A stretch of 64,000 bases of DNA, taken from contig AP018180.1 of the NCBI GenBank assembly GCA_002368155.1, positions 4,921,007-4,985,006 of the forward strand, read 5' to 3'. Under the pieces are notes generated by a model, which made no database searches, had not been told where the DNA came from, and saw only the letters and a program-made list of their open reading frames with translations. The first letter of the stretch is position 1. Every line of letters begins with the position of its first letter. This DNA is from Nostoc carneum NIES-2107 (GTDB lineage: Bacteria > Cyanobacteriota > Cyanobacteriia > Cyanobacteriales > Nostocaceae). The position numbers were made by a program, and so were the translations under genes. This document shows positions 8,689 through 17,607 of the stretch, piece by piece.

Positions 8689-9750
8689 TCAGACTGGTAA
8701 ATTCGCACTGTTGCCAATTTTATCGCGATTATGTGGTTTCAGTAGATATGCCATATCCGGCCCGGAAGGAATAATCCCACCAGGATTTAGTGGAAAGAGA
8801 TTACCATAATAATCTTGCTTCACACTTTCCAAATTGCAGGTATCAGCCACACCCGGAAGCTGATATATATCGCTGAGGTAAGCCCCTAAATTGGGATAAT
8901 CTTGAATTCTGCGGCGGTTACACTTGAATAATCCATAGTAAGCAACATCAAAGCGGAATAAAGTAGTAAACAAGCGCACATCAGCAAGCGTAACTTGGTT
9001 TCCGCAGAGGTAACGACTTGTTTGTAATGCTGCTTCAATCTCATCTAAAGTTGTAAATAATTCATCACAGGCTTGATTGTAAGCTGGTTGAGTTTGAGCA
9101 AAACCACAGCGATATACACCGTTATTTACACTTTGATAAATCTTTTCATTCCACCAATCAATTTTTTCTTTGAGATTTTCTGGATACAAATCTATAGTTG
9201 GATTCTTAGCGAACTCGTTTAATTCGGAGTTCAGCATCACAATAATTTCTGCACTCTCGTTATTAACGATAGTTTTAGTTTGTTTGTCCCATAATACAGG
9301 AACTGTAGCGCGCCCACTGTAGCCAGGTTGAGCTGCTGCATAAAATTGAGCCAGGCTAGCGCAACCTTCTTCATCTTCATTAAACACCCAACCGCCTGCG
9401 ATGGGGGAAGGATAAACAACAGTGACGGAGATAATATCTTCAAGTTCTTTAAGTGCGCGCACAATCAGGGTACGATGCGCCCAAGGACAACTCATTCCCA
9501 CATAAATATGATAACGTCCGGCTGCTGGTGGGTAGAGGCTATCTTTATCTGTGCTAATAAAATTTCTAAACTGACTATTAGGACGAATATACTCCCCCGA
9601 TTTACTTCGAGGAGCAATCTTTGACATCATCGTATGCCACATTGTTGACCAAACAAACTTACCCAGCTTGATAATTAGCTTGGGTGGTAATGATTTTCCC
9701 TTCTTTTGAGTCCGAGGAAAATCTGTTTGGGAATTTTGTACATCAGTCAT
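8689..9750 (-). CDS. Xi-class glutathione S-transferase / glutathionyl-hydroquinone reductase
   Basis: 353 aa. The N-terminal thioredoxin-like domain carries the Xi-class catalytic motif GMSCPWAHRTLIVRALKEL, with the active cysteine at about residue 88. The C-terminal all-helical GST domain follows (LCGNQVTLADVRLFTTLFRFD). Xi-class enzymes (E. coli YqjG, yeast ECM4 relatives) reduce glutathionyl-hydroquinones with glutathione in the cytosol. Length is in the family range. No operon partner is visible, and the gene is convergent with the HdeD-like gene. Confidence 0.92.
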   Translation of the reverse strand: MTDVQNSQTDFPRTQKKGKSLPPKLIIKLGKFVWSTMWHTMMSKIAPRSKSGEYIRPNSQFRNFISTDKDSLYPPAAGRYHIYVGMSCPWAHRTLIVRALKELEDIISVTVVYPSPIAGGWVFNEDEEGCASLAQFYAAAQPGYSGRATVPVLWDKQTKTIVNNESAEIIVMLNSELNEFAKNPTIDLYPENLKEKIDWWNEKIYQSVNNGVYRCGFAQTQPAYNQACDELFTTLDEIEAALQTSRYLCGNQVTLADVRLFTTLFRFDVAYYGLFKCNRRRIQDYPNLGAYLSDIYQLPGVADTCNLESVKQDYYGNLFPLNPGGIIPSGPDMAYLLKPHNRDKIGNSANLPV

Positions 9751-10125
9751 AGTTAATGATTAAGGTAACCTAAAGGGATTTTATAAAATACCAAGCTTTG
9801 GATTTTCCAGAGTCTACTTGGTTATTTCGGTATTGGTAATTCGTGCATTGCTGAATAACTATATCTATAGCATTGGAGAGATTTCGCTCTTCCTCTAGTC
9901 TTGTGTCGGATTGTATATATATTTAAAACTAATTTTATCACTTTAGCCAGAAGGCAATACCATAGTATTTTTTTAATATAAATGTAATTTGTTTTAATGT
10001 TTTAAGTAAATAAATTTTGATGCTCATGAATTAATACTGTGAGTTTATTTTAACCTCAATAAAATAGCGGTTTTTACAAATATTTGTTTACTGTGTACTT
10101 ATCATCAATGTGAGAGTTTTCCTAT
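9751..10125. other. AT-rich divergent intergenic region
   Basis: 375 bp between the GST gene and a small membrane protein. Strongly AT-rich, with no hairpin, repeat or gene I can support. It presumably carries the two divergent promoters. Confidence 0.4.
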
Positions 10126-10629
10126 ATGAATATACTAAGTAAAGAGCGTTCGGAACGCGATAGTAAAGCCCAAAATACCCCACGTAGTTTGAAGTTCCAG
10201 GATGCAATATTACTATTTTCTTTGGTGCTGATAGCTGGAATGGTGAGATTCGGTAATGTTGATGAGTCAGATACTAATAATGTGAACCGTGTAACCCAAA
10301 CATCAGAAGTACTTAACGATACAGATAAATTTGTGGGAAAAAATGTCACAATTAAAAGCCAACCAGTACAGCAAGTAGGTTTAAGCTCTTTCACCGTTAA
10401 TGATCAGCCAAGAATTATTCAAGAACCGCTTTTAATAGTTAATGCTTCAGGGGTTCCTTTTGATTTACCTGCTAATCGCAATAGAAAAATTCAAGTTACA
10501 GGTCAAGTTCGCAATTTAGAAATTCCTCAAATTGAGCGAGAGTTTAATTTAAATTTACAAGACGAATCCTATACATCATATATAAATAGACCGGCGATTA
10601 TCGCTCAGTCTATAAGAGTTGTGCAATAA
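10126..10629 (+). CDS. Hypothetical membrane-anchored protein, possible OB-fold ectodomain
   Basis: 167 aa, not recognised by name. A basic N-terminus is followed by one hydrophobic segment (about residues 27-42, ILLFSLVLIAGMV), then a soluble domain of about 115 residues. The pattern KFVGKNVTIKSQPVQQVG...SFTVND...LLIVNAS...IQVTGQVRNL looks like the five-strand beta pattern of small OB-fold domains, where a ligand site is set against a final beta strand. It probably faces the periplasm or lumen. No conserved cysteine. The fold is an inference from strand pattern only. Confidence 0.6.
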   Translation: MNILSKERSERDSKAQNTPRSLKFQDAILLFSLVLIAGMVRFGNVDESDTNNVNRVTQTSEVLNDTDKFVGKNVTIKSQPVQQVGLSSFTVNDQPRIIQEPLLIVNASGVPFDLPANRNRKIQVTGQVRNLEIPQIEREFNLNLQDESYTSYINRPAIIAQSIRVVQ

Positions 10630-11151
10630 GGGACTTCTAACTAAAAAATATACTATCGCTTTTTTGGCAGGGAGCAGGGGGGATAATGAAAGTATTCTCG
10701 GAGTATATTTGATAATTCATTTTTTGGAAGCCCATAAAAGTCAAGACTTATGATGGCTGAAAAATTCAAAATCAATCACCACATCTATGAATAGGCTATT
10801 AAATTAGTTTTGATGTTAAGCAAACCTGCGTATCAGAACTGGGTTTGCTTGGTTCAAGGCTGTTTCTGGATTTGAACTCTATACTTATCAACAGCCGATT
10901 GTTCAAAATCATCTACCAATAGATAGATAATAAAAAATCTCTAGTCTAGATATTCAAACTTTACCAGCTTTCTTGCGAATGATGACAGATTCTTCGGAAG
11001 AAAGCAATTTCATTGCAACAAACAGTTCCTCTGACGGATAGACTGAAATCTTTCTCAAGCCTTACAATTTTTTTCAATAGCAGAGATAACCTGCCGCAAA
11101 GCAGATTTTAGTTACCTCTAATTACTGAAAATTAGAAAAACCTGAGGCTTA
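10630..11151. other. Intergenic region, no gene seen
   Basis: 522 bp, AT-rich, with one short GCAGGGAGCAGGGGG STRR fragment near 10668. Nothing else is supported. Confidence 0.4.
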
Positions 11152-11154
11152 ATG

Positions 11155-11874
11155 ATGGATACAATTCGTGTAGTTTTAATTGAAGACCATGATCTAACCC
11201 GTATGGGTATGCGTACTGCTTTAAAACAACAAGAAGGAATAGAAGTAATTGGTGAGGCTAAAAATGCAAATTCAGGTTTGAAGCTACTGAATTCTCTGCA
11301 ACCAGATGTAGCAATAGTAGATGTAGGCTTACCAGATATGAGTGGAGTTGAATTAACGCAAATCTTTAAAGATTCTGAAGATGCAGATTCACCTCTGCCA
11401 ACTAAAATTTTAATTTTAACAATGAATGATAGTGAAGATACTGTTTTAGCTGCCTTTGCAGCTGGTGCAGATTCTTATTATATGAAAGATGCGAGCATTG
11501 AAAAATTAGCTGATGCAATTCGAGTTACTCATGAAGGTAATTCCTGGATTGATCCTGCTATTGCTCGGATTGTTTTACAGCAAAGCAATAGTGCTTATGA
11601 TGAACCAAACGCTGCCTCTAAATCTTCAACTGTGACGATTAACTCTTTATCACCAGAAGAAAGCGAATTTTTACTAGCTTATCCTTTAACTACACGGGAA
11701 TTAGATGTATTAAGGTTAATTGTTGATGGGTGCAGTAATGCTCAAATTGCCGAGCAGCTTTATATTACAGTAGGTACAGTTAAAACTCATGTTCGTAATA
11801 TTTTAAACAAGCTTTCAGTGAGTGATAGAACTCAGGTTGCAGTTCGTGCTTTGCGTGCAGGATTAGTCAGCTAA
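11155..11874 (+). CDS. NarL/FixJ-family response regulator
   Basis: 239 aa. The receiver domain has the acidic pair at E10-D11, the phospho-acceptor aspartate at D56 (VAIVDVGLPDMSG) and the conserved lysine in YYMKDAS. The C-terminal LuxR-type helix-turn-helix spans about residues 180-239 (LTTRELDVLRLIVDGCSNAQIAEQLYI continuing to VGTVKTHVRNIL). It should bind DNA as a phosphorylation-dependent dimer. No sensor kinase is adjacent, so it is an orphan by position. GAGG at 11144-11147 is better spaced from the second ATG (11155) than from the first (11152). Confidence 0.93.
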   Translation: MDTIRVVLIEDHDLTRMGMRTALKQQEGIEVIGEAKNANSGLKLLNSLQPDVAIVDVGLPDMSGVELTQIFKDSEDADSPLPTKILILTMNDSEDTVLAAFAAGADSYYMKDASIEKLADAIRVTHEGNSWIDPAIARIVLQQSNSAYDEPNAASKSSTVTINSLSPEESEFLLAYPLTTRELDVLRLIVDGCSNAQIAEQLYITVGTVKTHVRNILNKLSVSDRTQVAVRALRAGLVS

Positions 11875-12401
11875 CTTTTACTTTGCAATATTTGCTACAA
11901 GTTGTTTAACAAAGTAAGTTTCTCAACCTTAGCCAAGAAACCCCTCCTCTATCAGAACACAGTCAGCAAATTGGGTAAAAGGAAAAACTCCTTTACCCTT
12001 TTTTCTTTGATGAATTAGTTCTGTAATCTAAAATTTAAGTTGACGCTGATGCGTTACGCTGTCGCTAACGCATCCTACGACGTGAGCTTCAAAAATCAAA
12101 TATGAGTTCCATAGATGAGTTCTTCTTGATTTTGGAGCGATAAATCTCGTGTTTGCATAGATAAATTAGAAGTAAAAATAAATTATTATTGGTTTCTATC
12201 TATTTTAGGTGGTTAGCAGATTTGCAAAACAAAATAAATTTTTGATTTAATGTATTGCTTTTATTTAAGATAATTCAAAAATTAATTAATTATTAAGTAT
12301 AGGCGATTACAATTAATTGTAAAGGTTAATTTATAATCAAGCTGAGAATAATATAACGCAGCGAAATTACTAATCAATCTACAAAGAATTGGGGGAAACT
12401 T
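11875..12401. other. Intergenic region with a palindromic repeat
   Basis: 527 bp. A hairpin GATGCGTTA / TAACGCATC at about 12048-12074, with CGCTGTCGC as loop, is a typical small Nostoc dispersed palindrome. The rest is AT-rich, with poly-A/T tracts before the next gene. Confidence 0.45.
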
Positions 12402-12761
12402 ATGAGCGCTAGAATTTTTGCTTTATTGGCAATAATGACAGCTTTTGCAAGCATAGTAAACCCGGTTCAAGCACAATCATCAGGAGCATCAACCCAAAAT
12501 ATAGAAAAATATTCAATAACTGGTGATTCTTTAACCGGAATTAATAATCGAAACGCTCAACAAGACTTTAACAGTTTTTTTGAGCAACAAAATCCCGCAA
12601 CTGTTTCCAATCAAAATCAAGTAAATAATAAACTCTCTGAAGGTTTGCAGCTTCAAGAAGCCTTATCAGCACCTAACAGTTCTGTTTTCTTTGTTCCTGT
12701 TCAGTCTTTTAACGGTAATGACGGAACGCAAGTACAGTTTGATTTTGGTAATAGTCAATAA
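12402..12761 (+). CDS. Small exported protein of unknown function
   Basis: 119 aa. The N-terminus is a clear Sec signal peptide (MSARIFALLAIMTAFASIV, cleavage probably after VQAQ near residue 25). The mature part is rich in Asn, Gln and Ser (NNRNAQQDFNSFFEQQNPATV) with no cysteine and no known motif. It has a strong Shine-Dalgarno, GGGGGAA, 5 nt before the ATG. Such N/Q-rich short exported proteins occur in filamentous cyanobacteria without assigned roles. Not recognised. Confidence 0.65.
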   Translation: MSARIFALLAIMTAFASIVNPVQAQSSGASTQNIEKYSITGDSLTGINNRNAQQDFNSFFEQQNPATVSNQNQVNNKLSEGLQLQEALSAPNSSVFFVPVQSFNGNDGTQVQFDFGNSQ

Positions 12762-12808
12762 GGAGAGTTAAGGGGTAGGGATCAAGGGATAAAATTCAAA
12801 AGTTGCAA

Positions 12809-12828
12809 AGACGCGATGAATCGCGTCT
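12809..12828. repeat. 20-bp palindromic repeat, copy A
   Basis: AGACGCGATGAATCGCGTCT: 9-bp arms around a 2-nt centre. Two further copies lie at 32192-32211 and 59471-59490, the latter a perfect palindrome. Confidence 0.75.
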
Positions 12829-12883
12829 CTACCCAAAATTTATTTTTCTATTTTCCTTGTACCCAATCCCCAACTCCTAATCC

Positions 12884-14059
12884 CTACCCTCGCAACGCCT
12901 CAACTAATTGGTCGATTTCCGATTCTAAAGTAAAGTAATGGACGCAGACGCGTACACAGTTGGGGTCGGCAATTTTGCGGGTAAATATTGTTTGTGATTC
13001 TAAAAATTGCACTACTTGTAAAGTAGTTTGGGGTTGTTGATTAGCTAGTTGAAATGAAATTAAACCGCTTTCAGGTGGAGAAGTCCGCAAACATCTGACA
13101 TTGGGTAACGCTGATAACTTGCGCCACAGATATTCGCTGTTGCGGCAAATTCGCTGGTAACGGTCTTCTGCGGTTCCCCATTGCTGGTGAATGGCGATCG
13201 CTTCCTGTAAGGCAACGTACAATGGATAATCTGATGTTCCTACTTCGTAGCGTTGTCCACCTTTCTCCCAATCTACAGGCTTACTGCGCTCATCAATCAC
13301 AACGCTACGCCACCCTATAAAGGTGGGTTGCAAATTGGCTTGGACTTCTGGACGAACATACAAGCCACCCACACCAGCCGGGCCACATAACCACTTGTGA
13401 CCTGTAAAAGCATAAAAATCTACTCCTAATTGAGTTAAATTTAAAGGCATAGCCCCAACAGACTGGGCAGCATCAACTAAAAGTAAGGAATTGTTATTTC
13501 TGCATAATTCAGCAATTTTGTCTAGGGGTAAAAGCTGACCCGTGTTCCAGAGGATATGGCTTAAAACTACAAGGCGGGTATTTGGGCGTAAATTTTGGGA
13601 AATAACTTCTACAGGGTCGCCTACGTTTAAGGTGTCCATTAAGGGACAAGTGGTAACTTCCACGTTGAATCTACGCCCAATTTCCTGGGCGATCGCAATT
13701 ATACCCTGATGTTCGCAATCAGAAAGCAATATATGGTCGCCAGTCTGCCACTCAATACCCCACATAGCAATATTGCAACCTACAGTGACATTTTCTGTGA
13801 GAGCAATGGTTGATGGTGGTACATTCAACTCAGATGCGATCGCAGCTTTTGTTGCTTGAACAATTTTGCCAATCCACCGCCCAACCTCATTACCAAAGGG
13901 GCCTAGCTGTTGGATGTGCATTTGATTTTCAGAAATCGCCTTGATTGCTGCAAGGGGCATTGGCCCTTGACCGCCATAATTGAAATAAGTCTTATTCGTT
14001 AAAGCAGGAAATTGTTCTCGATGGTGATGCAAACTTTGTTGTAGGTCAGAAAGACTCAT
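12884..14059 (-). CDS. Class V aminotransferase-fold cysteine/cystine C-S lyase (C-DES type)
   Basis: 391 aa. A PLP enzyme with Lys222 in YAFTGHKWLCGPAGVGGLYV as the Schiff-base lysine and the PLP-pocket sequence LLLVDAAQSVGA before it. The whole sequence closely matches what I remember of Synechocystis C-DES (KTYFNYGGQG near the N-terminus, LVVLSHILWNTGQ, and IADPNCVRVCVHY near the C-terminus). C-DES splits cystine or cysteine to pyruvate, ammonia and (per)sulfide and can feed Fe-S cluster assembly in vitro. A TTG at 14065 is a possible alternative start. It is divergent from a nuclease gene that has an Fe-S-type cysteine cluster. Confidence 0.88.
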   Translation of the reverse strand: MSLSDLQQSLHHHREQFPALTNKTYFNYGGQGPMPLAAIKAISENQMHIQQLGPFGNEVGRWIGKIVQATKAAIASELNVPPSTIALTENVTVGCNIAMWGIEWQTGDHILLSDCEHQGIIAIAQEIGRRFNVEVTTCPLMDTLNVGDPVEVISQNLRPNTRLVVLSHILWNTGQLLPLDKIAELCRNNNSLLLVDAAQSVGAMPLNLTQLGVDFYAFTGHKWLCGPAGVGGLYVRPEVQANLQPTFIGWRSVVIDERSKPVDWEKGGQRYEVGTSDYPLYVALQEAIAIHQQWGTAEDRYQRICRNSEYLWRKLSALPNVRCLRTSPPESGLISFQLANQQPQTTLQVVQFLESQTIFTRKIADPNCVRVCVHYFTLESEIDQLVEALRG

Positions 14060-14232
14060 AATCAAGATTTTGGATTAAACTGGCAAAAATAACTGCTTTA
14101 TACTGGGAAGCAACAGATTAGCCTAAGATTTACATACATGATTAATCGTTGTGCATCATTGCACGCCACCCAAAGGAATTATAGTTATTTGACAGACTTA
14201 CAGAAAATAGGAATTCTTGTTAGCTTAAAGGA

Positions 14233-15720
14233 ATGTTAATTAATGCCGATCTTTTACTGCAATATCAACGCTGTAAGCGCCGCCCTTTTTTAGATAGTCA
14301 CGGTGATAAAAGCCAGCGAGATACTCCCAATGAGTTGCTGCTAAAACTCCAACAAGACAAAATCGCTTATCAAAAGAATATTTTGGATAACTTGGCTTAC
14401 CAGCGGCCAGAATATCCTCAAGGAAATTTGAAGGCGGGGCAAGCAGCAACCTTAGAATTGATGCAGCGTGGCGTTGACTACATTCATCGAGGTATATTGT
14501 TAGTCAATTACGACCAGTGGGAAGATACAGAACCCCACAATCAACAATATACCTTGCTCAGTCGCCCAGATTTACTTGTGAAACATCCTGGAGAATCTCG
14601 TTTTGGAGATTGGATGTATGTTCCGGCGAGTATGGAAATGGGTAAGCGCCCAAAGCAGGAATATCAAGTGGGAGTTGCATTTCATGCTCAAGTTTTGGCG
14701 ATGGTGCAGGGAGTTGCACCCCAAATCGGGCTGCTAAAATTACGTACTAAAGAAACTACTTATCCAGTAGATTTACTGAAATGGTCGCCCCAAATGCAGT
14801 TGATTTTGGCGGAGTTAATTCAAGCGCTAGAGTCACCAGAAGGGCCAGAAGTATTTATCTCTCGCCAAAAATGCAATCTTTGCCACTGGCATAGTCAATG
14901 TTATGCGATCGCGCAATCAGAAAAACACCTCTCACTGTTACCAGGGGTTTCACCGCTACGCTATACTCAGCTGCAATCACTTTCCCTGACTACAGTAGAA
15001 TCTTTGGCTAGTACTAGCCCCAGTGTCTTAGAAAATTTGCCTGGTTTTGACAATCAAGTTGCACACAAACTGGTAATTCAAGCCCAATCGGTACTGCAAA
15101 ATCGCCCGTTTATCTTACCTTATACCCTACCAATAGAAAATATTACCTTCACTGCTCCAATTGAAATTTACTTTGATATTGAGGCACAACCAGATTTAAA
15201 TTTAGATTATTTATTAGGGGTATTGGTAGTTAATCGGCAAACTAACACAGAGCAATTTTATTCTTTGTTAGCTACAAAACCAGAAGATGAAGGCTTAGTT
15301 TGGCAGCAGTTTTTAGATTTAGTTGGGCAATATCCCGAAGCCCCAATTTATCATTTTTGTGCCTACGAATTTGATACAGTCAAACGGCTAGCCAAGCTTT
15401 ACCAAACGCCTTATGCCTCAGTACGTCCGGTATTAAATCGGTTTGTGGATCTGTATGAGCAATTAACCCAAAGTGTCGCTTTACCAATTGAAAGCTATGC
15501 TCTAAAAGCAATTGCTCGTTGGTTGGGGTTTGAATGGCGTGATAAAGAAGCTAGCGGGGCTAAGTGTATTTACTGGTATGACCAGTGGCTAGAAACAGGC
15601 GATCGCACTTTTTTGGAAATGATCCAACGCTATAACGAAGATGACTGCCGTGCCACCTATAATGTCAAAGACTGGCTCGTGAAATTCTTTTTAGAAGAAT
15701 ACTATTTGCGTCCAGCTTAA
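14233..15720 (+). CDS. TM0106-type RecB/Cas4-like nuclease with RNase H-like domain
   Basis: 495 aa. The N-terminal part (about 1-225) is a PD-(D/E)xK RecB/Cas4-like nuclease: Cys14 (QYQRCKRR) plus Cys214, Cys217 and Cys223 (KCNLCHWHSQC) form the split four-cysteine pattern used by Cas4 and AddB for a [4Fe-4S] cluster. A helix-hairpin-helix-like stretch follows (VLENLPGFDNQVAHKLV). The C-terminal part (about 310-490) is a YprB-type RNase H-like domain beginning at EIYFDIEAQPDLNLDYLLG and ending with YNEDDCRATYNVKDWL. DNA repair or processing is inferred; no CRISPR genes are near. The start fits the family's usual N-terminus, and AAAGGA abuts the ATG. Confidence 0.85.
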   Translation: MLINADLLLQYQRCKRRPFLDSHGDKSQRDTPNELLLKLQQDKIAYQKNILDNLAYQRPEYPQGNLKAGQAATLELMQRGVDYIHRGILLVNYDQWEDTEPHNQQYTLLSRPDLLVKHPGESRFGDWMYVPASMEMGKRPKQEYQVGVAFHAQVLAMVQGVAPQIGLLKLRTKETTYPVDLLKWSPQMQLILAELIQALESPEGPEVFISRQKCNLCHWHSQCYAIAQSEKHLSLLPGVSPLRYTQLQSLSLTTVESLASTSPSVLENLPGFDNQVAHKLVIQAQSVLQNRPFILPYTLPIENITFTAPIEIYFDIEAQPDLNLDYLLGVLVVNRQTNTEQFYSLLATKPEDEGLVWQQFLDLVGQYPEAPIYHFCAYEFDTVKRLAKLYQTPYASVRPVLNRFVDLYEQLTQSVALPIESYALKAIARWLGFEWRDKEASGAKCIYWYDQWLETGDRTFLEMIQRYNEDDCRATYNVKDWLVKFFLEEYYLRPA

Positions 15721-15900
15721 ATTAAATAATTCGTAATTCGTAATTACAATTTTACTATTTTACCTAGATGATAATATCGCAGTCGTTTAGCTAATACCAA
15801 TTGGAAAAAAGAAGGCGACAGATTGTAGGGGTAAGGCAATGCCGTATCTTCTAGAATATTTTATTATTAATGACGAATTACTCTAATCCTGCCGCTATTC

Positions 15901-17076
15901 ATGAAATTTATCAAAAAGCTCGTAAATTGGCGAAGAATTATTTATTTTACTATTCCTATACTTATCATCAGTTTCTTAGCCAGCAACTTTACATGGGGGG
16001 CTGTCACAGTCAGTAGTATTGAGTTTATTGGAGAAGTCACAATACCAAAAGGATTGCTTGTACAAAATACTCTAGTGGGAGGCTTATCTGGAATTACTTA
16101 TGATGCCAACAATGATGTTTATTATGCTATCTCTGATGACCGAGGAAATAAAGCTCCCGCACGATTCTACACTTTAAAAATTGACCTCAGCCAAGGTTCA
16201 CTCAAAAATAATGGTGTTGCTACTATTAGTGTGACAACTCTATTAAATGAAAGTGGTGAAAAGTTTGCTCCAGGTACTAGCGATACAGAAGGTATTGCTT
16301 TAACTAACAAAAAAACAGTTTTCATCTCTTCTGAAGGGGGTTCTGGAGAATTACCGAATCCTTTTATTCAAGAATTTTCACTATCTAATGGTAAGGCGAT
16401 CGCAACACTACCTATACCAGACAAATTCTTACGTAATAAAAACAGTCAGCATGGTATCCGCAACAATTTGGCTTTTGAAAGCCTCACCATTAGACCAGAT
16501 AAAAATAAACTGTTTACAGCTACCGAAAATGCCCTAATTCAAGATGGGCCAGCGGCTCAACCTAATGTCAGCACTCCCTGCCGGATTTTACAATATAACT
16601 TGCTCACCAAACAGCCAGAAAAAGAATTTTTATATCCTACTGAAGCAGTCTCACCCTTTTTAAATATTACTGGCAAGTTTGCTAGCGGCTTACCTGATTT
16701 AGTTGCTCTCGATAATCAAGGAACATTCCTGAGCTTAGAACGTTCGTTTACAGGCTTAGGATTTTCGATTCTCTTGTTTCAGATTTCTCTAGCAGGCGCT
16801 GATGATATTCATCATCTTGATAGCATTTTGAAGGTTAACCAAAAAATCAAACCAGTGCAGAAAAAACTGCTGTTAGATTTGCGAGGTCTTAATGTGTTGC
16901 TAGACAATATTGAAGGCTTAACCCTTGGCCCCATATTACCTGATGGGCAACGTGCTTTAATCTTGGTTAGCGACAACAATTTTAATGCCCTACAACGTAC
17001 CCAAATATTAGCTTTTAAGCTGAAAATCGAATCACCTCTAATCAGGCTCTTACGGCGGTTTATACCCAATTTCTAG
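15901..17076 (+). CDS. Phytase-like esterase family protein, exported
   Basis: 391 aa. A hydrophobic N-terminal helix at about residues 14-28 (IYFTIPILIISFLASN) looks like a signal anchor. The rest matches the 'esterase-like activity of phytase' family, a beta-propeller: GGLSGITYDANNDVYYAISDDRG, GTSDTEGIAL, NLAFESLTIRPD and NIEGLTLGP are the recurring blades. Members are periplasmic or secreted and may hydrolyse phosphate esters; the substrate is not predictable. It stands alone, with a MITE directly downstream. Confidence 0.85.
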   Translation: MKFIKKLVNWRRIIYFTIPILIISFLASNFTWGAVTVSSIEFIGEVTIPKGLLVQNTLVGGLSGITYDANNDVYYAISDDRGNKAPARFYTLKIDLSQGSLKNNGVATISVTTLLNESGEKFAPGTSDTEGIALTNKKTVFISSEGGSGELPNPFIQEFSLSNGKAIATLPIPDKFLRNKNSQHGIRNNLAFESLTIRPDKNKLFTATENALIQDGPAAQPNVSTPCRILQYNLLTKQPEKEFLYPTEAVSPFLNITGKFASGLPDLVALDNQGTFLSLERSFTGLGFSILLFQISLAGADDIHHLDSILKVNQKIKPVQKKLLLDLRGLNVLLDNIEGLTLGPILPDGQRALILVSDNNFNALQRTQILAFKLKIESPLIRLLRRFIPNF

Positions 17077-17607
17077 CCTTAAATTGAATAAGCTCCAATA
17101 CTACTTGGTTAAGCGTTTTGAACCCAAAATTTAGTTTTGGGGAAAAGGTTAAAGGTTAAGGGTTAAAGGTTTTTTCTTTACCTTTTACCATTCTCTTTTT
17201 TCCCGTTAACCGATCAGTATTAAAGGTCGTGGCTACGAATTTACTCAGCACTCTTGATTGAGGTTTGCAGAAACATCTAATCCTACGCACAATACAAAAA
17301 TTCCATTACTTCCTAAAGATTTTTCGTACCTACGTGTAATTACTGAGGAAGCAATACAAAGCAATCATCACTGTTTGAGGATTCAGTGTAATTTACCATA
17401 CGTTTAGCTTCACAAGTATGTTACACCATGTTTAAGAGTTATTGCACACAGATTTTTCTTAATTTTATTAAAAATTAACCAGATTTTATTGTAAATTTTA
17501 GCTGGCATAATCAACTCTATAAAAATATGAATATCTTTTTAGATAAAATAAAGGCTGAAAAGGCGCTTTATTAATAAGTCTCTGGCTTTTTATTAATAAA
17601 AAATTTT
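17077..17607. other. Intergenic region with a MITE and AT-rich upstream DNA
   Basis: 531 bp between the phytase-like gene and the first kinase. The MITE copy at 17096-17221 is listed separately. The remaining 390 bp is AT-rich and presumably contains the kinase promoter. Confidence 0.45.
17096..17221. mobile_element. MITE, copy 1 (about 126 bp)
   Basis: The left terminus CAATACTACTTGGTTAAG and the right terminus GTTAACCGATCAGTATT are imperfect inverted repeats. The interior is purine-rich (AAAGGTTAAGGG units) turning to pyrimidine-rich (CTTTTACC), so the whole element can fold back on itself. It shares both ends and the interior with the copy at 27747-27871. No coding capacity. Confidence 0.75.

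Noticed and set aside
14233-15720. Cas4 of a CRISPR system
   Set aside because: No cas1/cas2, no repeat-spacer array in the window, and the C-terminal RNase H-like domain marks the TM0106-type family.
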